Positions 27,033 through 36,443 of a stretch of 64,000 nt of DNA are shown piece by piece (position 1 is the first letter of the stretch; every line of letters begins with the position of its first letter). Made by a program: the position numbers and the translations under genes. Location: contig PLLP01000006.1 of the NCBI GenBank assembly GCA_003141315.1, positions 22,641-86,640 on the forward strand, written 5' to 3'. Source of the DNA: Phycisphaerales bacterium. Lineage in GTDB: Bacteria > Planctomycetota > Phycisphaerae > Sedimentisphaerales > Anaerobacaceae. A model generated the notes under the pieces. That model was given only the letters and a program-made list of their open reading frames with translations, did not search any database and was not told where the DNA came from.

Positions 27033-28472
27033 ATGGCTAATGAGCAGGGAAAAACAAACTTTAACCATGTAACCGTCGCTACCATCAGACAGCAGGAAAC
27101 TATCGCAGAAGCAGCCAAAAAAATGCGTGATAATAATGTCGGCTGCCTGATTGTCACAGATAATACGGACAAATTGGCGGGTATTGTGACAGAACGCGAT
27201 ATTTCAAGCCGGGCTGCCGCCAACTTTCTTGATCTCGGCAAGTCTAATGTTAGTGAAATAATGACCAGTGATATAATCTGGTGTTCGCCGGATACTGAAC
27301 CGAGACAAGCAAGAGAACTGATGGCTGCCCACCACATCAGGCACCTGCCGGTCGTGCAGGATGGTAAAGTCGTCAGAATGTATTCTATGAGGGATGTCGT
27401 GCATGAGCAGCTCATCGAATCAAGAATCGCCGCTGAACAAGTGGCAATGCTGTCGGCCTGCCTGAAGAGTTCTAATCTCGTTGAAATTACCAGTATGGTC
27501 ACTTCTGAAGTGACTAAGCTTTTCAATGCCAAGAGATGCCTGCTGTATTTCAATGAGGATTCGTCCGACCATACAACCAACGTGCCTGCCAGCTATAATA
27601 ATTGTGTTTGCCCAAGGCAATGCCTCAAAGACCTTTTTGCCCAGGAAAACGACCCGGAAGGGTGCAGAATTTGCACAGATTCTATGCCTTTACTCTGCCA
27701 GAAAGACGGGGCGACACTGCCGAGAGTTATTATACAGCTTAAAATCGATAAGGTGAAAGGGGTTTCTTCCAAAGGCATCGGCAATATAAAAGGATTTCTC
27801 TGTATGTGCGGCCTTGAACACGCAAAGGTCCTCAACCAGTCGCTGCTGCATTACAAGGCAAAGCTCGTAAAAGACATACTCAATCTGCACCTTACCAATG
27901 TCGCTCAATACCAGGATGCCAGAATTGCATCGCTTACAGATGGCCTTACCAAGGTAGGCTCCAGGCGATACTTCGAAGATATGCTCGAAAACGAGACCTC
28001 GCGGGCGGGCAGATATTCAAGGTCGTTCTCCATCGGCATTATTGACGTGGACAAGTTTAAGGAGATTAACGACAAGTTCGGTCATACCGCAGGGGATGCT
28101 GCGCTAAAGCAGCTTGCCGAGTGTATGAAGGGCCTCAAGAGAAATTCGGACATTCTTGCCCGGTACGGCGGAGATGAGTTTGTGATTATCCTGCCTGAAA
28201 CAGGCATCGAAGGCGCCGAAAAAATGATTGAGAGAATCCGCAATAAGGCTCACGAAATCAAGATTGCGGATAATCTATTCCTGTCGGTAAGCTGCGGAGT
28301 CGCACAGGCCCCGCTCGACAGGCCTGTAAGCGGAATTGAGATGATACGAAGGGCAGACAGCGCTCTCTACAGGGCGAAAAATGGCGGCCGCGACTGCACC
28401 AAAATCTGGAGCGAAGAGACTGATGAGTCGTCTAACGACAGCCAGGTTGTCCAGAGCGAACTATCGGCCTGA
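27033..28472 (+). CDS. CBS-pair, Cys-rich sensor, GGDEF diguanylate cyclase
   Basis: Makes c-di-GMP from two GTP, with two input domains. In 480 residues there are two CBS motifs (about 10-125: GCLIVTDNTDKLAGIVTERD and LPVVQDGKVVRMYSMRD). A GAF-like sensor (~145-285) carries eight cysteines (191, 193, 197, 211, 214, 222, 257, 259). The C-terminal GGDEF domain (~310-465) contains RYGGDEF at 379-383 and an upstream RNSD that fits the product-inhibition I-site RxxD with five-residue spacing. The cysteine cluster could hold a metal or Fe-S centre, which is inference. ATG 27033 was preferred to TTG 26985, which adds 16 residues without a better ribosome site. The gene is divergent from the T2SS operon. 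Confidence 0.9.
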   Translation: MANEQGKTNFNHVTVATIRQQETIAEAAKKMRDNNVGCLIVTDNTDKLAGIVTERDISSRAAANFLDLGKSNVSEIMTSDIIWCSPDTEPRQARELMAAHHIRHLPVVQDGKVVRMYSMRDVVHEQLIESRIAAEQVAMLSACLKSSNLVEITSMVTSEVTKLFNAKRCLLYFNEDSSDHTTNVPASYNNCVCPRQCLKDLFAQENDPEGCRICTDSMPLLCQKDGATLPRVIIQLKIDKVKGVSSKGIGNIKGFLCMCGLEHAKVLNQSLLHYKAKLVKDILNLHLTNVAQYQDARIASLTDGLTKVGSRRYFEDMLENETSRAGRYSRSFSIGIIDVDKFKEINDKFGHTAGDAALKQLAECMKGLKRNSDILARYGGDEFVIILPETGIEGAEKMIERIRNKAHEIKIADNLFLSVSCGVAQAPLDRPVSGIEMIRRADSALYRAKNGGRDCTKIWSEETDESSNDSQVVQSELSA

Positions 28473-28494
28473 GTTAATCTTTATTCTCGCAAAT

Positions 28495-28512
28495 AACCCG
28501 CCGAAGGCGGGT
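28495..28512. repeat. Palindrome between convergent genes, possible two-way terminator
   Basis: ACCCGCC-GAA-GGCGGGT flanked by AATA and TATT lies between the GGDEF gene and the convergent beta-helix gene. It could stop transcription from both sides, but T runs are poor. It belongs to the same palindrome family as 11571 and 54087. Confidence 0.45.
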
Positions 28513-28514
28513 CG

Positions 28515-31457
28515 CTATTGGTCGGCGGCGGAATCAAGCGTTCCCAATAAATCTGCTTCAAGGGCTTGGCGGAAAGTATCATAACCTTCTGAAGACAGAC
28601 CGGCCATTTCCGCTTCAAGCTCAATAGCGTCCGTCCATTCAAGAATCGCCTCCGCATCACCTCCCGCAGCAACGGCCTGTGCCGATAGTTCAGCAGTCCG
28701 CACGAGAGAATTGAATGTAAGGCTAAATTCTTCGCCCTCTTCTCCCATCGGTTCTTCTCCGCCTTCGTCCTGGCCTTGAGCGATTCCTGATGACTTCAGC
28801 CAGTCATCGCAGAATAATTTAAGGTCGCCGGCGTTTATTGCATTATCAACATCAACCTTAAGGTCGCAAATTGAATTCCAGTTATTATTGATGGGCGTTG
28901 ACAGCCAGGCCTTGGCTAAATAAGCGTAATCATAAAAATCTACCGTTCCGCTTTTGTCAAAATCCGCAGCGGAATGATAGTAATACTCATCAGCGCCAAT
29001 ATCGACTACGCCGTTTAATCTGCCCTCGCCGTCAATGTCAGTCTCTCCATCATAATTTCCCGCAGGGTCGCCAGTGTCTTTGCACGGCGAATTAGCCTTT
29101 ATATGCAGGTCATAAGGCGGATTCGGATTTACAAAACAGGGGTCGTTTGCATCACCGTATATGTTTTTAGTTCCTGAATGATAAGCTTGTAAACAGCAAT
29201 AATTGACATTAAATGCGTTGCCATCACTGAAGTCCCTTGCATTTCCGCGTATAATACAGTTGCGTATTATTGGGTCTGGCCCAGATTCTGCCAAAATACC
29301 ACAATAGCGGTTATTGCAGATAGTATTGTTTCTGAAGACTGGTACATAAGTATTACCACTGTAGTAGTATATACCACTACCCCATAAAGAATACGGGTCT
29401 CCATTATTATATATCCAGTTGTTTATTATCGTGGTTTCACGGCTATCTTCGAGATATACCCCATCTCCCTGGTTATAACTGATGTTGTTGTTTTTCAGAA
29501 TCAGACTGGATTCATACACATATAACCCTTCACTGTTATTGCTGAAGATAGTATTGGCTACAGTCAAATTGCTGCTCGAATCCGCATAAATTCCAACTTC
29601 ATTTTCACTGATTTTACAATTCTGAACTATGACATCGCAATCATAGAGATAAATGCCACCATTATATAAGCTAGAACCTGCTTTTTGAATTGTGAAGCCG
29701 TCTATGGTAACAGAATTAGCAATTGACCGTCCTTTTATGACGCTATTGACCCTGTGTACAGAGTCGATTAGGCCGTCGAGGATAGTCTCACTATTCACAT
29801 CAGCCAAATCCCGCGCATCCAGACTTGTCTCGTTGCCTGCGAAATGGCCATACAAGTGAACGCCTTCGACAAGTTCAAAACTCGCCTCGGCATTATCAGG
29901 AATATTCGTTGGTTTATAATTACCCGCAGCAACCCATATTTGGCTGCCGCAACTCATCAGTTGTGCCCCGCCGAGGGCCATCTGCAGATTCGAGTAGGCA
30001 TTTTCCCAGCTTGTACCGCTCCCATCGCCGCCTGCCACATGTTCGTTAACGAATACTATATTCGTCCAGTTACAGACATTTACATCCCGCAAAGCTACGC
30101 TGTAGTATTTATCACTTTCCAGACAGGCGGTGTTTGTAATTTTTCCGCAGGGAACGTTTCTTGTATTCACCGTTGTTGTAATATGAACGGTGCCGGAAGA
30201 ACTTCCGTTAAAATTAGGCAAATTCCATTTTACAGTGTGGTAGGTCGAATTGTAATCAGCAATAGGGTTAGAAGAGACATAATCGAGTTCTCTCGGCAAA
30301 TAATCTATCACAAATGCATTTGTGTCGGGATGAGTGTTTGCATCATAGTGGATATTGAAGGTAATCAAATCATCAGGATTGGCACAGTTATACGCAGGGT
30401 TGTTATTATCCTTTGTTATCTTAAAAAGCGGCTCCTTATATCCAACATTCGCAGCTACAGCTACTCCCGCAGGATTGCCGATATCTTCTGAAAACCAAAG
30501 CCTTTGCAGGCTGGAGTTATAGACCATAATACGGTCTTGCGGCGGGTCCGGGTAATTTGTTACATCACCATTTACCCCAAGTGTCGTTATATAAACAAGG
30601 CTTGTTGACTGGTCAACAGCGATACCGGCTACAGAAGCATCAGGACAGCAGCTACTGCTACAGTTGCTGCAATTACTACATAAACAGACGGAACTTTCAT
30701 TTTGTGCAGATAAATCATATTTATAGAGATTAGGGTCTCCCTGCCCATAATAACCTATGCTGCCGTAATAAAGAAACTGATTCTGAACATCAATAGCAAC
30801 ACCGATTGCATTGCATGAGACGTTGATTTCCCCCTCTTTTGCCCACGTCGTTGTGTTGTAGTATTTTATGGTATCTGTGTTATCTGCTACATACAAAAAA
30901 CCATTTTCTTCATCCAAAGCAATTCCAATTGCACCTTCACCAGATTGGTTTGATATCCCTTCCAATTCAATATAATAAGGCTCATTAAAATCTGGCGTAA
31001 GTTTCCTTATTGCGGGGTCCCAGGACCAGGAATACAAGTTTTTTGTAAAACGGTCAACGGCATAAAGCTTGCTCTTGCCCTTATCCATTGCAATACCGGC
31101 AAGATCAGATGCTCCGGGAGCTATCACTTTATCGATATATTGCATTGTTTTTGCATTGACCAGTTCAATCTCATCAGAAGTTTCAAAAGAGAAAAAAAGA
31201 AAATTCCCAAACCCTGATTCATCGATTGCTACTGCCACAGCGCCTGCATCTGTATTGGGTCCAACATTTGGATCCAATCTACAAAAATATTGGGTTTGGT
31301 AAATCAGGTTTGTTCCGCTAACTTCATAAGCAAACACTTTTGATATTTCCGTATCAGCAATTACATATACAGATTTTGCAGCGTAAACAAAATTTGAAAA
31401 AACAAAAAGAACAGATAGAAATAGGACAGCCACATAAAGTCTCTTTCCGTGGTACAT
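28515..31457 (-). CDS. Secreted beta-propeller/beta-helix protein with dockerin-like tail
   Basis: A 980-residue exported protein with a signal peptide (LYVAVLFLSVLFVFSNFVYA). Residues ~30-340 contain propeller-like repeats (GIALDEENGFLYVADNTDTIKYY, GIAVDQSTSLVYITTLG). A DUF11-like beta-sandwich follows (ITKDNNNPAYNCANPDDLITFNI). Next comes a right-handed beta-helix (~620-770: IQNCKISENEVGIY, NNISYNQGDGVYLED, NTICNNRYCGIL). Near the C-terminus, ADFDKSGTVDFYDYAYLAKAWL and VDVDNAINAGDLKLFCDDWL are two dockerin-like calcium motifs. A Glu/Ala-rich tail ends it. Such proteins are abundant in planctomycetes; the cargo or partner is unknown. It may be co-transcribed with the PEP-CTERM gene upstream (26-base gap). 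Confidence 0.85.
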   Translation of the reverse strand: MYHGKRLYVAVLFLSVLFVFSNFVYAAKSVYVIADTEISKVFAYEVSGTNLIYQTQYFCRLDPNVGPNTDAGAVAVAIDESGFGNFLFFSFETSDEIELVNAKTMQYIDKVIAPGASDLAGIAMDKGKSKLYAVDRFTKNLYSWSWDPAIRKLTPDFNEPYYIELEGISNQSGEGAIGIALDEENGFLYVADNTDTIKYYNTTTWAKEGEINVSCNAIGVAIDVQNQFLYYGSIGYYGQGDPNLYKYDLSAQNESSVCLCSNCSNCSSSCCPDASVAGIAVDQSTSLVYITTLGVNGDVTNYPDPPQDRIMVYNSSLQRLWFSEDIGNPAGVAVAANVGYKEPLFKITKDNNNPAYNCANPDDLITFNIHYDANTHPDTNAFVIDYLPRELDYVSSNPIADYNSTYHTVKWNLPNFNGSSSGTVHITTTVNTRNVPCGKITNTACLESDKYYSVALRDVNVCNWTNIVFVNEHVAGGDGSGTSWENAYSNLQMALGGAQLMSCGSQIWVAAGNYKPTNIPDNAEASFELVEGVHLYGHFAGNETSLDARDLADVNSETILDGLIDSVHRVNSVIKGRSIANSVTIDGFTIQKAGSSLYNGGIYLYDCDVIVQNCKISENEVGIYADSSSNLTVANTIFSNNSEGLYVYESSLILKNNNISYNQGDGVYLEDSRETTIINNWIYNNGDPYSLWGSGIYYYSGNTYVPVFRNNTICNNRYCGILAESGPDPIIRNCIIRGNARDFSDGNAFNVNYCCLQAYHSGTKNIYGDANDPCFVNPNPPYDLHIKANSPCKDTGDPAGNYDGETDIDGEGRLNGVVDIGADEYYYHSAADFDKSGTVDFYDYAYLAKAWLSTPINNNWNSICDLKVDVDNAINAGDLKLFCDDWLKSSGIAQGQDEGGEEPMGEEGEEFSLTFNSLVRTAELSAQAVAAGGDAEAILEWTDAIELEAEMAGLSSEGYDTFRQALEADLLGTLDSAADQ

Positions 31458-31483
31458 CTTTAATACCTCCTCTGAAAAATAGT

Positions 31484-32014
31484 TTAAATCCTTTTATTTT
31501 TTATGGTTCTTAACAGTAACCCACCTAAACCCAATAAAAACAATGTAGTTGGTTCCGGCACAGTTCTTATATGTGAATAAGTATCTTGACCCCATAAATC
31601 GAAAGCAAAATAGTTATTTGTAACAAGATATCTTCCTTCGATCCAACCGTCATCCCAATGTCCTCCCGTTAGATGATATTGTATATCATATGCATAAAGA
31701 TTTACTTGGCTATTATCACCTGCCCCCAAACCAATTAATAACCCTCCTCCATAGATATTGACAACGCTGTTATCATGAGCAAGGAAATAATACATTTGTC
31801 CTTCATACCAGTTAGTTGTAGTTGAATTGAATGCATACACATGCAAGATATCGCCTCCAAAGATATCGAGTTTAACATCGTTATAAATAGCCGACTCCCC
31901 ATAATTTTCTCCGGCAACCATCTGGTGATAGCCTTCTGTCCAGATAACAGCCCCAGCCGGACAAGCGCTGAATAATATCAGCATGATAATTACAGTTTTG
32001 ATTTTGGTTTTCAT
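31484..32014 (-). CDS. PEP-CTERM sorting domain protein
   Basis: A 176-residue exported protein. A signal peptide (MKTKIKTVIIMLILFSACPAGA) and a beta-rich middle of repeated short units (VKLDIFGGDILHVYAF, SVVNIYGGGLLIGLGAG, SQVNLYAYDI) precede the C-terminal sorting tail. That tail is VPEPTTLFLLGLGGLLL followed by RTIKNKRI, i.e. the PEP motif, a hydrophobic helix and a basic end. Exosortase is expected to cleave at the PEP motif and place the protein at the cell surface. No exosortase gene is in this window. Confidence 0.88.
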   Translation of the reverse strand: MKTKIKTVIIMLILFSACPAGAVIWTEGYHQMVAGENYGESAIYNDVKLDIFGGDILHVYAFNSTTTNWYEGQMYYFLAHDNSVVNIYGGGLLIGLGAGDNSQVNLYAYDIQYHLTGGHWDDGWIEGRYLVTNNYFAFDLWGQDTYSHIRTVPEPTTLFLLGLGGLLLRTIKNKRI

Positions 32015-32547
32015 AATTTTCTCCTTTCCAAATTTTGGGTGTTTTTAATTTGTATAACTTTTATCATATAAAACCATTGCGTTTGAATCCTGATAAATCG
32101 AATAGGGATTTCTCCTCTTCCGTTTTCTCCGTTCCTCTCCCGATAAATCGGTGTTTCCCATTCCCTAACCATCATCATTGAAATTCTCTCAAAACCTTAA
32201 TCTATATTATACCATTATACCACGAACCCATCCCATATTCAATATAAATCTGGAATAAATTGTTAGATTTTGTTTGATTCTCCCGCCCCTTCTATCTGCG
32301 GCGAATCCTGTTTATCCTGTCAATCCTGTTTATTTTCTCTCCGCGGTTTAAAAATCTGTGTCAATCCGTGTTAATCCGTGTCTAATTTTTTTCCTTTTGC
32401 CTGCCACGCCGTAGGTTCGCCGCAGGCGAATCCGTTCATAGATTTTTGCAAAGACGGAACGCAGATTTACAAAATAGCATTAAACTTTGAAGTAAAACAG
32501 GCTGGTTGTCCGAAAATAAAATAGGAAAGGAAATTGAGGTCGCAGAT
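32015..32547. other. Intergenic region with repeat words
   Basis: No convincing gene. The left part is the promoter region of the PEP-CTERM gene. At 32285-32400 there are short tandem words (ATCCTGTTTATCCTGTCAAT and TCAATCCGTGTTAATCCGTG). A palindrome, GGTTCGCCGCAGGCGAATCC, lies at 32414-32433. CCCGATAAATCGG occurs near 32142. These look like drifting dispersed repeats. Confidence 0.5.
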
Positions 32548-33066
32548 ATGAAAAGCAATACAGGTCAGACAGGTTATAAGAAGGCGGGACGGCTGCTTCA
32601 GGATGGAGCCGCACTTATTTCGGTCGAGCAATACGCCGCCAAAGAAGGCTTGACGATAGAACTGATAGAAGCCTGTGCTTTGGCAGGTGTTGTGCAAACC
32701 CGAAGGCACAAGGGAAAAACTTTCGTTGTTGACCATCCGCTCACGCCATACTCGCAGGGCTCCCCGGATTCGTCCGCAGTAAGTCCGCAGCCTGCCGCTT
32801 ATCCGGCAAAGCCGGAACAGCAGAGAGAAAACAAAATCGAAAGAATCAAACCAACGTATCCCGCTAAGGCAAACAGCAACGGATTGAACGGCCGAACCAT
32901 AGCAGCCGGTTCAATTACAAACCTGGCAAAGAAAATGTTTCTCAACGCTCAACAGTTAAGCAGCAAATTCGCCGAATTGCCTGCGGTGACCGGGCCTGTC
33001 CCCGGTTCCGGCACAATCGAAAAAAGAGCCGAACCGGCAAAACCGCTTATTGCAAATCCAGCCTGA
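32548..33066 (+). CDS. Small protein with HTH-like N-terminal segment
   Basis: I do not recognise a named family. The 172-residue product begins MKSNTGQTGYKKAGR. Residues ~27-70 (ALISVEQYAAKEGLTIELIEA...GVVQTRRHKGKTFVVDHPL) look like an excisionase/MerR-type winged helix: a helix-turn-helix followed by a two-strand wing. The remainder is Pro/Lys/Asn-rich and probably disordered. The start was set at ATG 32548 because a GAGG lies nine bases upstream; TTG 32506 would add 14 residues. It is monocistronic, between repeat-rich DNA and a convergent peptidase gene. A DNA-binding role is inferred from the fold only. Confidence 0.6.
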   Translation: MKSNTGQTGYKKAGRLLQDGAALISVEQYAAKEGLTIELIEACALAGVVQTRRHKGKTFVVDHPLTPYSQGSPDSSAVSPQPAAYPAKPEQQRENKIERIKPTYPAKANSNGLNGRTIAAGSITNLAKKMFLNAQQLSSKFAELPAVTGPVPGSGTIEKRAEPAKPLIANPA

Positions 33067-33168
33067 TAATTTTTTTCCGCGAATAATACAGCCACAAGTC
33101 CGTCGCGAAAGCTTTTAAATTCTGGTTTTCGTTTTGCACTTTACGCTTTAAATTTTAAGCTTCTTCTC

Positions 33169-36048
33169 TTACCAGGGTTTCGGTGGACTCGTTCCAAGTC
33201 CCGGGCCGAGCAGGCAGGCGTTCAAAAATAATCTCTGCTGGGCCGATAGCCACGTCCTGTATGTGGGGTCTGATGCGAAAAGAATAATCTGGCCTCTGCC
33301 GACGGATTCTGTTGTAGCGTAAGCGGTGTCGGCGATTCTTTCCCTCGCTTCAGGCCAGAGCAGGCCGCTGAGCCGCAAATTTTTCTGCCCGGCAAATCTT
33401 ACAGCGCACCTTACGGGCTGTTTTGCCATAAAGACATCACTTCCTTCGAAAAATACCGGCAATTTTTCATCCAGCCCGAAAGATAGCCAGTTTTCCGTGT
33501 CGCTTGTCGCCGAAAGGAAGACGCCGGTCGGGCTGAATAATTTTTTCCATTCATCGTCGCGTTTGAGTTTATCGATGCCCTGCCCGGCTGCCTTGTCGGC
33601 ATCTTTATCTTTCGCTATTGTTTTGTTCGGCTCAGCTGCAACCCCGCCTGCGGCAGATTCGCTTGCCTTACCCCATATACTATTGGAATCAATTTTTATA
33701 TTCAGGCCTTCTTTTTCGTGGAGAAGAGCCTCCTGGTACTCGGGCAATTTATCGAGGACGTCCTCGCCAAGCCTGGCTGACGAAAGATTATTATTGGCGT
33801 CAGCGGCAAAGGCTGCGGAACCGCCGATGGCAATCAGCGTCCCGCCGTTCTCGACCCATTGCTTTATTTTTCTGACGGCCGCTTTGCCGAGAACTTCTCC
33901 GGAACCATACGAATCCGGCAGAACAAGGACGTTATACGTTCGCAGGTCGATTTCGCCGAGGTTCTGTATATTTATAATGGAGCATTTTAGCCGAACCTGA
34001 TTATCCAGGAGAAACCAGACGGAACCGAACGAGCCGGAAGAGATTGGCCACTGCGACGCAATCGCTGCCCGCGGCTCAGTCAGCAGAACAAATTTTGATG
34101 TCCCCAAATCCGGGCCGTCTTCAACCAAAGCCGTATCGACAGCCTGTATGTCAAAATGAAAATCGCCGGCGGCTTTCTGCAAAATTTCGAAAAGATTGTC
34201 GGGATTTTCGTTGGAGCGGAGAAGTATTGTTCCACCCTCGTAATTTTTTCCTGCGAATTTAAATGGTTTGGTGGCGGCCCTCAGCCGGCAGTTCTGCTCG
34301 AAAAGCCGCACGATAACCGGATAAACCTGCGAGCCTGAAAAATCTATTATGTATCCAAAATTACCTTTTTTTGCCGGCACGGCGGCTGACGCAAGCGGGT
34401 ATTCCTTCATTAGCTGAACATCTGAAATGCCTCCTGCGCGGTATGAATCCAGGCCGAACGCTATCGGCAGGCTCCACGAAGTCATGTCATAAATCATACT
34501 TCCGCGGTAATTGGTAATTTCTGTCCGCTCCTTCACCAAAAAGCTATCGGACATCCGCTGGTCGAAACCGAGCAGGCAATCGAGCAGCCGCCGGTGCGGT
34601 TCATTCCAGTTGATTACCGCGGCGCCTTTTGGAAACTGCTTTTTGTCGATAATATTTCCCCACAAATCCGTCAATTTTTCCGCCTCAAAATCCGCAGCGG
34701 CAAATCCGACCTCTATGCCGTGCCGCCTGACGGTATCGATAAAAACTTTCCATCTGTCCGCGTCTTTGTTCTGCGGGATGATAAGAAATTTCCCGTCTTT
34801 GACAGGCTCATTGATTGCCCACTTTCTATCTTCGAAAAATTCCTTCAGTATCTGCTTTCGATTGGCCGCCAGAGTCTGCAGGTTGGCAAAAGTGCTTACA
34901 ATATGATGATGCACGGTTTCGCGGTAAGTTGTAATACTGCCCGTCAGCTGCTTTACCGAGCCGGAATCTGCCCGCCCCTGCTCGTAGAGAATTCCGACTG
35001 CACCCAATAGGTTTGCCCAGGAGTTGGTATAAATCGGGCCCCAATCACTGTACCAGTCCCTGGTAAAATAGCTCCAGCCGAATTTATTGAACGCAGCGGA
35101 CTGGTCCTCGCTGAAAGTTTTTCGCCATTTGGTTATGCTTTCCGATATCTGGCTGTTCACCGGGTCGTTAGGCGGGTCAAAAAGATAAGTGTCGTAAGGC
35201 CCCTGCTCGTGCGAATCGACTAAGAGGTGCGGATTCCAGGATAAGATAATCGGCGCCGTTGCCCGTGTCTCCGCCTGGAGCTGGACGAGCCAGTCGCGGT
35301 TCAAATCGAAAAGATAATGATTGCCTCTGCCCCGCGACCAAAGTGCCTGATGATGCATCGCCTGGACGTCGGGATTTTCAACTGCTCCCGTCATCTGGCG
35401 AATCTGGCCGAGAAATCTTTCCCTGCCGTCGGGGTTCATCATCGGCTCGATAATAATTACAAGCTCATCGAGCAGCTTTTGTGTTTGCTTATCTTTCGAA
35501 GCGGCCAGGTGATAGGCGACATACATAGCCGCATCGCTGCTGGATAATTCATCGCCGTGAATGCCGTAATTTAGAAATGCGACAGCCGGCATATTCTCAA
35601 TAATTTTGTCGGCGTCTGCCGGGTTCTTTAGTTTGCGGGGGTCGGCAAGTTTTTCGTTGTCGGCTTTTATCTGGTCGAGCCTTTTGTGATTTTCTTTACT
35701 GGTTATTATCAGATAATAAAGACTCCTGCCCTCGTAAGTCTTGCCGTATTCGACCAGTTTAACGCGGTCGCCTGCCTGGTCGAGAGCCTTGAGGTATTTG
35801 ACAAGCTGCTCGTAAGTAACCGCACGCTCGCCGGCGGGAAAGCCGATTACGGATTGCGGCGTCGGAATATTTTTGTCGAAGTCCGCTCCTTCGATAAATG
35901 CAGCCGAATCCGCCCGCGGTGAGCCTGCTTGCCCTGAGCTTGTCGAAGGGGTCGAATCCGCACGAGTCAGCCCATTTGTTAGGGCAATTATTGCGAAACT
36001 AATGACAATTAAAAAAAGTCTTTGAATTGCTTGGCAGCTCTTTTTCAC
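33169..36048 (-). CDS. M14-family zinc carboxypeptidase, secreted
   Basis: A 959-residue exported metallopeptidase. A signal peptide (LFLIVISFAIIALTNGLTRA) leads into a low-complexity stretch that includes STPSTSSGQAGSPRADS. The catalytic domain (~90-430) shows zinc ligands in NYGIHGDELSSSDAA (HxxE) and SHEQGPYDTYLF. Substrate-site residues lie in MMNPDGRERF and FDLNRDWLVQ. A later segment (YNVLVLPDSYGSG...VENGGTLIAIGGSAAFA) resembles a class I glutamine-amidotransferase-like fold, as in the large M14 proteins of Bacteroidota and planctomycetes. The TSSGQA region is encoded by a dispersed repeat (35925-35956). Substrate is unknown; periplasmic or extracellular protein degradation is likely. 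Confidence 0.88.
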   Translation of the reverse strand: MKKSCQAIQRLFLIVISFAIIALTNGLTRADSTPSTSSGQAGSPRADSAAFIEGADFDKNIPTPQSVIGFPAGERAVTYEQLVKYLKALDQAGDRVKLVEYGKTYEGRSLYYLIITSKENHKRLDQIKADNEKLADPRKLKNPADADKIIENMPAVAFLNYGIHGDELSSSDAAMYVAYHLAASKDKQTQKLLDELVIIIEPMMNPDGRERFLGQIRQMTGAVENPDVQAMHHQALWSRGRGNHYLFDLNRDWLVQLQAETRATAPIILSWNPHLLVDSHEQGPYDTYLFDPPNDPVNSQISESITKWRKTFSEDQSAAFNKFGWSYFTRDWYSDWGPIYTNSWANLLGAVGILYEQGRADSGSVKQLTGSITTYRETVHHHIVSTFANLQTLAANRKQILKEFFEDRKWAINEPVKDGKFLIIPQNKDADRWKVFIDTVRRHGIEVGFAAADFEAEKLTDLWGNIIDKKQFPKGAAVINWNEPHRRLLDCLLGFDQRMSDSFLVKERTEITNYRGSMIYDMTSWSLPIAFGLDSYRAGGISDVQLMKEYPLASAAVPAKKGNFGYIIDFSGSQVYPVIVRLFEQNCRLRAATKPFKFAGKNYEGGTILLRSNENPDNLFEILQKAAGDFHFDIQAVDTALVEDGPDLGTSKFVLLTEPRAAIASQWPISSGSFGSVWFLLDNQVRLKCSIINIQNLGEIDLRTYNVLVLPDSYGSGEVLGKAAVRKIKQWVENGGTLIAIGGSAAFAADANNNLSSARLGEDVLDKLPEYQEALLHEKEGLNIKIDSNSIWGKASESAAGGVAAEPNKTIAKDKDADKAAGQGIDKLKRDDEWKKLFSPTGVFLSATSDTENWLSFGLDEKLPVFFEGSDVFMAKQPVRCAVRFAGQKNLRLSGLLWPEARERIADTAYATTESVGRGQIILFASDPTYRTWLSAQQRLFLNACLLGPGLGTSPPKPW
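35925..35956. repeat. Dispersed repeat word inside peptidase gene (CTTCGACAAGCTCAGG type)
   Basis: On the minus strand it reads GACCCCTTCGACAAGCTCAG then GGCAAGCAGG. I recognise this as a word common in many environmental bacterial genomes. It encodes the STSSGQA segment just after the signal peptide. Confidence 0.6.
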
Positions 36049-36204
36049 TTTTTAGCTCCTTATAAAAACCAGAAGGTTAAAATAAAAACATCACCAGCAT
36101 ACAAAAGAAGTTTCCTTTAATCAAGAAAACAGTTAAACAGTTCCAACACAGCCGCGGAACAAAACATAAAATACGATAGGCCCTTTAAAAAAAGTATTTT
36201 TTTC

Positions 36205-36232
36205 TTGCAGAATTGATAAAGGTTATTATGAT
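36205..36232 (+). promoter_or_regulatory. Candidate sigma-70 promoter of the kdp operon
   Basis: TTGCAG (36205-36210), a 16-base spacer and TATGAT (36227-36232) lie just upstream of the riboswitch. Transcription would start near 36239. Confidence 0.5.
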
Positions 36233-36252
36233 AATTCTAAAATATTGAAATA

Positions 36253-36384
36253 ATGTGGCCGAAATTCATGAAATCCATGGATACGGGGAACCCGGTTTTC
36301 AGGGGCGTATTCCCATACAGGGATAAGGCACTTCCAGGCCTGAGCCCGTCAGCTAACCTCGTAGGCGTTTGGAAGAGCATTGCA
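36253..36384 (+). ncRNA. c-di-AMP riboswitch (ydaO/yuaA type)
   Basis: The leader of the kdp operon carries the conserved core of the ydaO class. ACGGGGAACCC is followed by a GGGGCGTATTCC segment, then CAGGGATAAGG, and the near-invariant 3' block CCCGTCAGCTAACCTCGTAG (36346-36365) followed by GCG. The element is followed by an intrinsic terminator at 36395-36426 and the first gene at 36444. In the known class, bound c-di-AMP favours termination, so high c-di-AMP should switch off potassium uptake. The boundaries are approximate. Confidence 0.9.
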
Positions 36385-36394
36385 CAGAAACTAT

Positions 36395-36426
36395 AAAGAC
36401 TGCTGCTATGCCGGCAGTCTTTTTCT
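36395..36426 (+). terminator. Riboswitch-controlled terminator ahead of kdp genes
   Basis: AAAGACTGC (36395-36403) pairs with GCAGTCTTT (36414-36422) and is followed by TTCTTTT. Its place between the c-di-AMP aptamer and the first ribosome site fits an expression platform. Confidence 0.8.
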
Positions 36427-36443
36427 TTTAAAGGATATAAAAA

